Source: Prochlorococcus marinus str. MIT 9312 (lineage in GTDB: Bacteria > Cyanobacteriota > Cyanobacteriia > PCC-6307 > Cyanobiaceae). Taken from it: a DNA stretch of 64,000 nucleotides. Where the stretch lies: NCBI RefSeq assembly GCF_000012645.1, contig NC_007577.1, forward strand, positions 1,488,001 through 1,552,000, in the 5' to 3' direction. The translations under genes were made by a program, and so were the position numbers. Shown here in pieces: positions 60,452 through 64,000 of the stretch. The notes beneath the pieces are model-generated. The model did no database searches and was not told the origin of the DNA. It was given only the letters and a program-made list of their open reading frames with translations. Every line of letters starts with the position of its first letter. Positions within the stretch are counted from its first letter, which is position 1.

Positions 60452-61594
60452 ATGTCCAAAGATATCAAATTTAATTGCCTAAACTCAGATGAAGAAGAAA
60501 GATATCAAAAACATTTAACTCTCAAAGAAATAGGTTATGAGGGTCAAATAGATATTAAAAACAGTTCAGTATTATGTATTGGCGCAGGCGGGCTTGGATC
60601 TTCTGTTTTACTTTACCTGACGGCATCAGGAATTGGAGAAATTGGAATAGTAGATAATGATCACGTTGAGAAGTCTAATCTACAAAGACAGATAATCCAT
60701 GAAACAAATAATATTGGTAATCTTAAAATTGATTCTGCACGGGAAAGAATGAGAAAATTGAATCCTAATTCTAAATTAATAACTTTTGCTGAAAGAATTA
60801 ATCCTAAAAATGCCCTAGAAATAATTCGACAATTTGATATTATTTGTGATTGCTCAGATAACTTTAGCACTAGATATTTGATAAACGATGCGTGTCTGAT
60901 ACTAAAGAAACCTCTAGTCTTTGGCAGTGTACAAGGATTTGAAGGGCAAGTAAGTGTTTTTAATTTACACGAAAAGAGTCCTAATTTAAGAGACTTGCTT
61001 CCAGAATCACCCTCAAAAAATAATGTTCCCAGTTGTGCGGAATATGGGGTCGTGGGAGTTTCAACAGGTCTAATAGGCATTCTTCAAGTGAATGAGATAA
61101 TTAAAATCATTTTAAAAAAAGGTGAAATTTTAGATGGGAAAATTTTGATTTTTGATCTCTTGAATATGAATATGAAAAAATTAAATCTAAAAGGTGATCA
61201 AATAAATAAGCGAATCAAAAATCTTTCTCAGTTTGTGGACTTTTATTGTGAAGATGAATGTTCTGATAAAAATAAAATCAACAGAATCAATGCTAATGAT
61301 TTTAATAGCTTATACAAAGCAAAACCCAACAAAATTCTTTTAATTGATGTTAGGGAAAATGAAGAATTTTCTAATTCTGCAATAGAGGGTTCTATATCAA
61401 TTCCCCTAAGTCATTTGAGCCAAAAGCCTGACTTAGAATTTATTCAAAAAGAAAGTTTAATTAAAGAGGTTTTCACTATATGCAAATCGGGGAAACGTTC
61501 TGAAAAAGCTTCCAAAATCTTGTCTAAATTCAAAATTAAATCGAGATCTATTGAAGGTGGCATTGAAAAGGTAAAAAAATTATTATGCAATTAA
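60452..61594 (+). CDS. moeB: MoeB/ThiF-type adenylyltransferase fused to rhodanese
   Basis: An E1-like enzyme of 380 residues that activates the C-terminus of a small sulfur carrier. The ATP-binding GAGGLGSSV starts near residue 44; NLQRQIIH is the adenylation arginine region; PSCAEYGVVG holds the conserved cysteine near residue 195. From about residue 285 a rhodanese domain ends with the active-site loop CKSGKRSEK (Cys about 344). Canonical paired CxxC zinc ligands are not obvious. The partner may be MoaD, ThiS or a Urm1-like protein. Confidence 0.88.
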   Translation: MSKDIKFNCLNSDEEERYQKHLTLKEIGYEGQIDIKNSSVLCIGAGGLGSSVLLYLTASGIGEIGIVDNDHVEKSNLQRQIIHETNNIGNLKIDSARERMRKLNPNSKLITFAERINPKNALEIIRQFDIICDCSDNFSTRYLINDACLILKKPLVFGSVQGFEGQVSVFNLHEKSPNLRDLLPESPSKNNVPSCAEYGVVGVSTGLIGILQVNEIIKIILKKGEILDGKILIFDLLNMNMKKLNLKGDQINKRIKNLSQFVDFYCEDECSDKNKINRINANDFNSLYKAKPNKILLIDVRENEEFSNSAIEGSISIPLSHLSQKPDLEFIQKESLIKEVFTICKSGKRSEKASKILSKFKIKSRSIEGGIEKVKKLLCN

Positions 61595-61608
61595 TATTTC
61601 AAAAATAT

Positions 61609-62769
61609 TTAGTAATCTACCCCTCTTTTTAAATCAACTCCAACATTTGCATAATGCTTATGACAGACCATTTCAGAGTAAATATCAGCAAGTTCAAAGT
61701 ATGAAGGTTCATTTTTACATCTCCCAGTAATAACAACTTCTGTTTCTGCTGGTTTTTTTAAGAGCGTTTGATGTATTGATTCCACAGGCAGTAACTCTAA
61801 ATCAACAGTTGGATTCAATTCATCCAAAATAATTGTTTTATACAAACCACTCAAAATAGCAGCTTTAGCAATTTCCCATGCTCTTTCAGCCTCAACATAA
61901 TCAATTGGTTGTTGCTGACCTCTCCAAACGATTGCATCTCTTCCTGAACGCAAATGATCTACCAAATGTGGGTAACTTTCTCTCAAAGCATCTATGGCAG
62001 CATCTTCGGTATAACCATTTCCACCTTTTAACCACTGTAATATTAAAACTCTATGACTTTTATCTTGAGATATTCCTTTACCAATTGCTTGAAGAGCCTT
62101 GCCAAGTGCACTTGTGGATTTCCCTTTTCCCTCACCTGTATAAATCTCAATTCCACCATTAAATCTCCTTTGTCCTGTTATTTTTGATAAGTCTCCACTT
62201 AGTCTCGGTCTCATTTCTGAATGGAGTTGCGATATTCTTACCAAAGAAGGAGGGGCTGCCCTTCCTGTAATAATTATTTCCAATCCATCAGGACGACTTT
62301 GAAGAGAATCAACTACTTCCTTGATATCAAGCATTCCTAAGTCAAGAACTGGATTCAGCTCATCAAGCACAACTACTGAATAGAGAGAACTAGCAATTGC
62401 ACCTTTAGCAATATTCCAACCTCTCTCAGCCTCACCAATATCAAACTTTGTCACCTGGTCAGCAGCAAAGAATTCCGATCTTCCTGTCCTTACGTGGTCA
62501 ATTAAGTGTGGGAATCCTCTCTGCAAGGCCTCTATAGCAGAATCCTCATCATATGGTCTCTCAGGACCTTTTAAAAATCTAAGAAGTAGTACTCTGGACT
62601 GTCTTTTTTCGCATATTCCTAAACCTATCGTCCTCAGCACAACACCTAAAGCAGCCTGACTTTTACCCTTACCTTCGCCATCATAAATATGTAATTGACC
62701 TTTTAATCTCTCTTGACTGTCACTTGCTGTGACAATTCCAATACCTCGATTTCTAATGTTATTCGTCAA
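61609..62769 (-). CDS. Tandem-duplicated CobO/CobA-like protein
   Basis: Two copies of the ATP:corrinoid adenosyltransferase (CobA/CobO) P-loop domain in one 386-residue chain. The first P-loop GEGKGKS is at 32-38 region, with Walker B VVVLDELNP near 132-140; the second GEGKGKS is at 212-218, with IILDELNP about 100 residues on. Each copy has a DHVRTGR / DHLRSGR stretch and an ITGR end. The single-domain enzyme adenosylates cobalamin, so an intramolecular dimer is likely. Function as a true adenosyltransferase is inferred. Confidence 0.85.
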   Translation of the reverse strand: MTNNIRNRGIGIVTASDSQERLKGQLHIYDGEGKGKSQAALGVVLRTIGLGICEKRQSRVLLLRFLKGPERPYDEDSAIEALQRGFPHLIDHVRTGRSEFFAADQVTKFDIGEAERGWNIAKGAIASSLYSVVVLDELNPVLDLGMLDIKEVVDSLQSRPDGLEIIITGRAAPPSLVRISQLHSEMRPRLSGDLSKITGQRRFNGGIEIYTGEGKGKSTSALGKALQAIGKGISQDKSHRVLILQWLKGGNGYTEDAAIDALRESYPHLVDHLRSGRDAIVWRGQQQPIDYVEAERAWEIAKAAILSGLYKTIILDELNPTVDLELLPVESIHQTLLKKPAETEVVITGRCKNEPSYFELADIYSEMVCHKHYANVGVDLKRGVDY

Positions 62770-62877
62770 TGGAACAAGGTTAATAAACTTAATCTAGGAT
62801 ATAGTGAAGAATATTATTAAACATTTAATAATAAATTCAACCTATACATAGGTAATTTGAATTTTAAAGTAATAAGC

Positions 62878-63702
62878 ATGTTCAATCAACTAGAAATTCT
62901 CTCTGATGAACAAAGTGAAAAACTTTATACAATTAGAAGATACATTAAGAATCTGGATAGTGTTTGTATTGCTTATTCAGGAGGAGTTGATAGTACATTG
63001 GTAGCATCATTAGCGTTCGAGCAATTAGGCAGTAAAGCAATCGCAATTACTGGGATTTCTCCTGCACTAGCCAATACACTTCGTGAAGATGCAAGAAGTC
63101 AAGCAAAATGGATTGGAGTAAAGCATTTAGAAATTCAAACATCAGAATTAGAACAATCAAGTTACAGTGAAAATCCCAAAGACAGATGCTTTGCATGCAA
63201 AAAAGAGCTTCACAAACATACAACCTATTTGTCTAAAAAATTTAATTACAAGATTGTTTTAGATGGAGTTAATCTTGATGATCTTAAAGATCATAGGCCA
63301 GGTATACAAGCCGCAAAAAAAGCAGGAGTTATTTCGCCTCTTGCAAAGTTTAAATTTTCAAAACAAGATATTAGGGATATATCAAGAGCATTAGGTTTCC
63401 CTTGGTGGGATAAACCTGCTCAACCTTGCTTGTCATCAAGATTTCCTTATGGCAATGAAATAACTAGTGAGAGGCTAAAAATGGTTGAGAAAGCAGAAGA
63501 ATACCTCAAAGAAGGTGGTTTATCTGAAGTTAGAGTAAGATGTCAGGGCTTAACAGCAAGAATAGAAATTCCTCAAGATGAATTAAAGCATTTTTTTATA
63601 AAATATAATCTTAGTGATTTGGTTCAATATTTTTCCCATTTAGGATTTAATTGCACAAGTTTAGATCTTGAAGGATTAATAAGCGGAAAATTAAATAGAT
63701 GA
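62878..63702 (+). CDS. larE: ATP-dependent sacrificial sulfur transferase LarE-like
   Basis: A PP-loop ATP pyrophosphatase of 274 residues. The PP-loop is SGGVDST (34-40), CFACKKELH follows, and PCLSSRFPYG carries the cysteine that donates its sulfur in LarE. Known LarE makes the nickel pincer cofactor of lactate racemase together with LarB and LarC; neither is in this window, so the sulfur may go elsewhere. I use the ATG; an in-frame TTG seven codons upstream is possible. Confidence 0.88.
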   Translation: MFNQLEILSDEQSEKLYTIRRYIKNLDSVCIAYSGGVDSTLVASLAFEQLGSKAIAITGISPALANTLREDARSQAKWIGVKHLEIQTSELEQSSYSENPKDRCFACKKELHKHTTYLSKKFNYKIVLDGVNLDDLKDHRPGIQAAKKAGVISPLAKFKFSKQDIRDISRALGFPWWDKPAQPCLSSRFPYGNEITSERLKMVEKAEEYLKEGGLSEVRVRCQGLTARIEIPQDELKHFFIKYNLSDLVQYFSHLGFNCTSLDLEGLISGKLNR

Positions 63703-63711
63703 GAATGCAAG

Positions 63712-64000
63712 CTAAACAGCCGTTCTAATCTCTTGAAGAACTGCCTCAGGAGGATTTCGTTCAATAGCACGCAAGTAATGTTCTTCAGCCTTTAAAGCTT
63801 CAATTAGATATTGACTAGCAAGTTCTGGCATCATATTTTGACCACATGTAAAGATGTCGACTGCAGAATAATTAGATTCAGGCCAAGTATGTATTGAAAT
63901 ATGAGATTCAGCTAGTAATGCAATTGCGGTAACTCCTTGAGGTTCAAATTTATTACTTATCAAATTCAGAACTGTTGCCTTTGCTAATTTTGCAGCCCTA
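63712..64000 (-). CDS. speD: S-adenosylmethionine decarboxylase, 5' end cut by window edge
   Basis: A pyruvoyl enzyme that supplies aminopropyl groups for spermidine. The self-cleavage site ESHISIHTWPE, in which the serine becomes the pyruvoyl group, and the DIFTCG cysteine region are visible. The frame remains open past base 63963 to the right edge and reads ...AAKLAKATVLNLISNKFEPQ, so the start lies outside the window. It converges on larE, with nine bases between stops. Confidence 0.92.
   Translation of the reverse strand, partial: RAAKLAKATVLNLISNKFEPQGVTAIALLAESHISIHTWPESNYSAVDIFTCGQNMMPELASQYLIEALKAEEHYLRAIERNPPEAVLQEIRTAV

Overview
The window comes from a marine picocyanobacterium, almost certainly a high-light-adapted Prochlorococcus marinus. 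The basis is strong AT richness, very tight gene packing, photosystem I genes (psaA, psaB, psaL, psaI), NDH-1 subunit NdhN, the LdpA Fe-S protein, a cyanobacterial MPBQ/MSBQ-type methyltransferase, ferredoxin-dependent glutamate synthase, DUF1997, DUF2839 and CAAD/CURT-like proteins. The exact strain cannot be fixed from the sequence alone; an HLII-type genome is my best guess. I see no prophage, insertion sequence or CRISPR array.

Layout. 1-8.5 kb: a truncated B12-binding radical SAM gene, clpS, dapL, rne-rnhB, DUF1997, pheA, a plastoquinone/tocopherol-type methyltransferase and a LON-substrate-binding-domain protein. 8.5-13.2 kb: the str operon on the minus strand (rpsL-rpsG-fusA-tuf), with rpsJ (S10) at its end rather than at the head of the S10 operon. 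13.4-19.2 kb: the large glutamate synthase gene, a YciI-like protein and lipA. 19.5-24.3 kb: an accessory-looking stretch with a serine-recombinase-like protein that lacks the catalytic serine, a small acidic protein, a beta-lactamase-fold hydrolase, an NlpC/P60 hydrolase, psaI-psaL, a membrane-anchored HEAT-like protein and a family 2 glycosyltransferase. 24.4-28.9 kb: psaA-psaB with a clear terminator. 29.3-32.8 kb: a CbiG-CobJ fusion, a HAD hydrolase, a 39-codon ORF with a perfect Shine-Dalgarno, a protein made of three near-identical 34-residue repeats, an unassigned terminator, and tRNA-Ser(GCU). 32.9-36.9 kb: alr, an HNH endonuclease, prfA, rpmE, rpsI, rplM. 37-50.8 kb: truA and the merged S10/spc/alpha ribosomal operon, from rplC to rplQ, with secY, adk and rpoA. 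51-64 kb: ndhN, ldpA, tRNA-Gln(UUG), a HAD hydrolase, recA with a LexA box, DUF2839, a degenerate DinG-like protein, tyrA, a CrtD-like desaturase, a fructosamine kinase, a CAAD protein, a MoeB-rhodanese protein, a tandem-duplicated CobO-like protein, larE and a truncated speD.

How the genes fit together. Most of the window is core housekeeping: translation (nearly all ribosomal proteins of the str/S10/spc/alpha clusters plus EF-Tu, EF-G and RF1), photosystem I, aromatic amino acid and lysine synthesis, glutamate formation, corrinoid synthesis and RNA processing. Genome compaction is extreme: convergent neighbours often overlap or abut (rnhB/DUF1997, pheA/methyltransferase, tyrA/crtD), and two divergent pairs have start codons only 3-4 bases apart.

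The less ordinary material is the 102-bp triple-repeat gene with its neighbouring short ORF and terminator (about 32.0-32.6 kb), the predicted inactive recombinase operon (19.5-20.4 kb), the degenerate helicase (55.0-56.5 kb), a run of ten G between rpsK and rpoA, and inverted repeats upstream of psaI and psaA. I found nothing that I can confidently call a wholly new biological system; the repeat gene and the inactive recombinase are the best leads.
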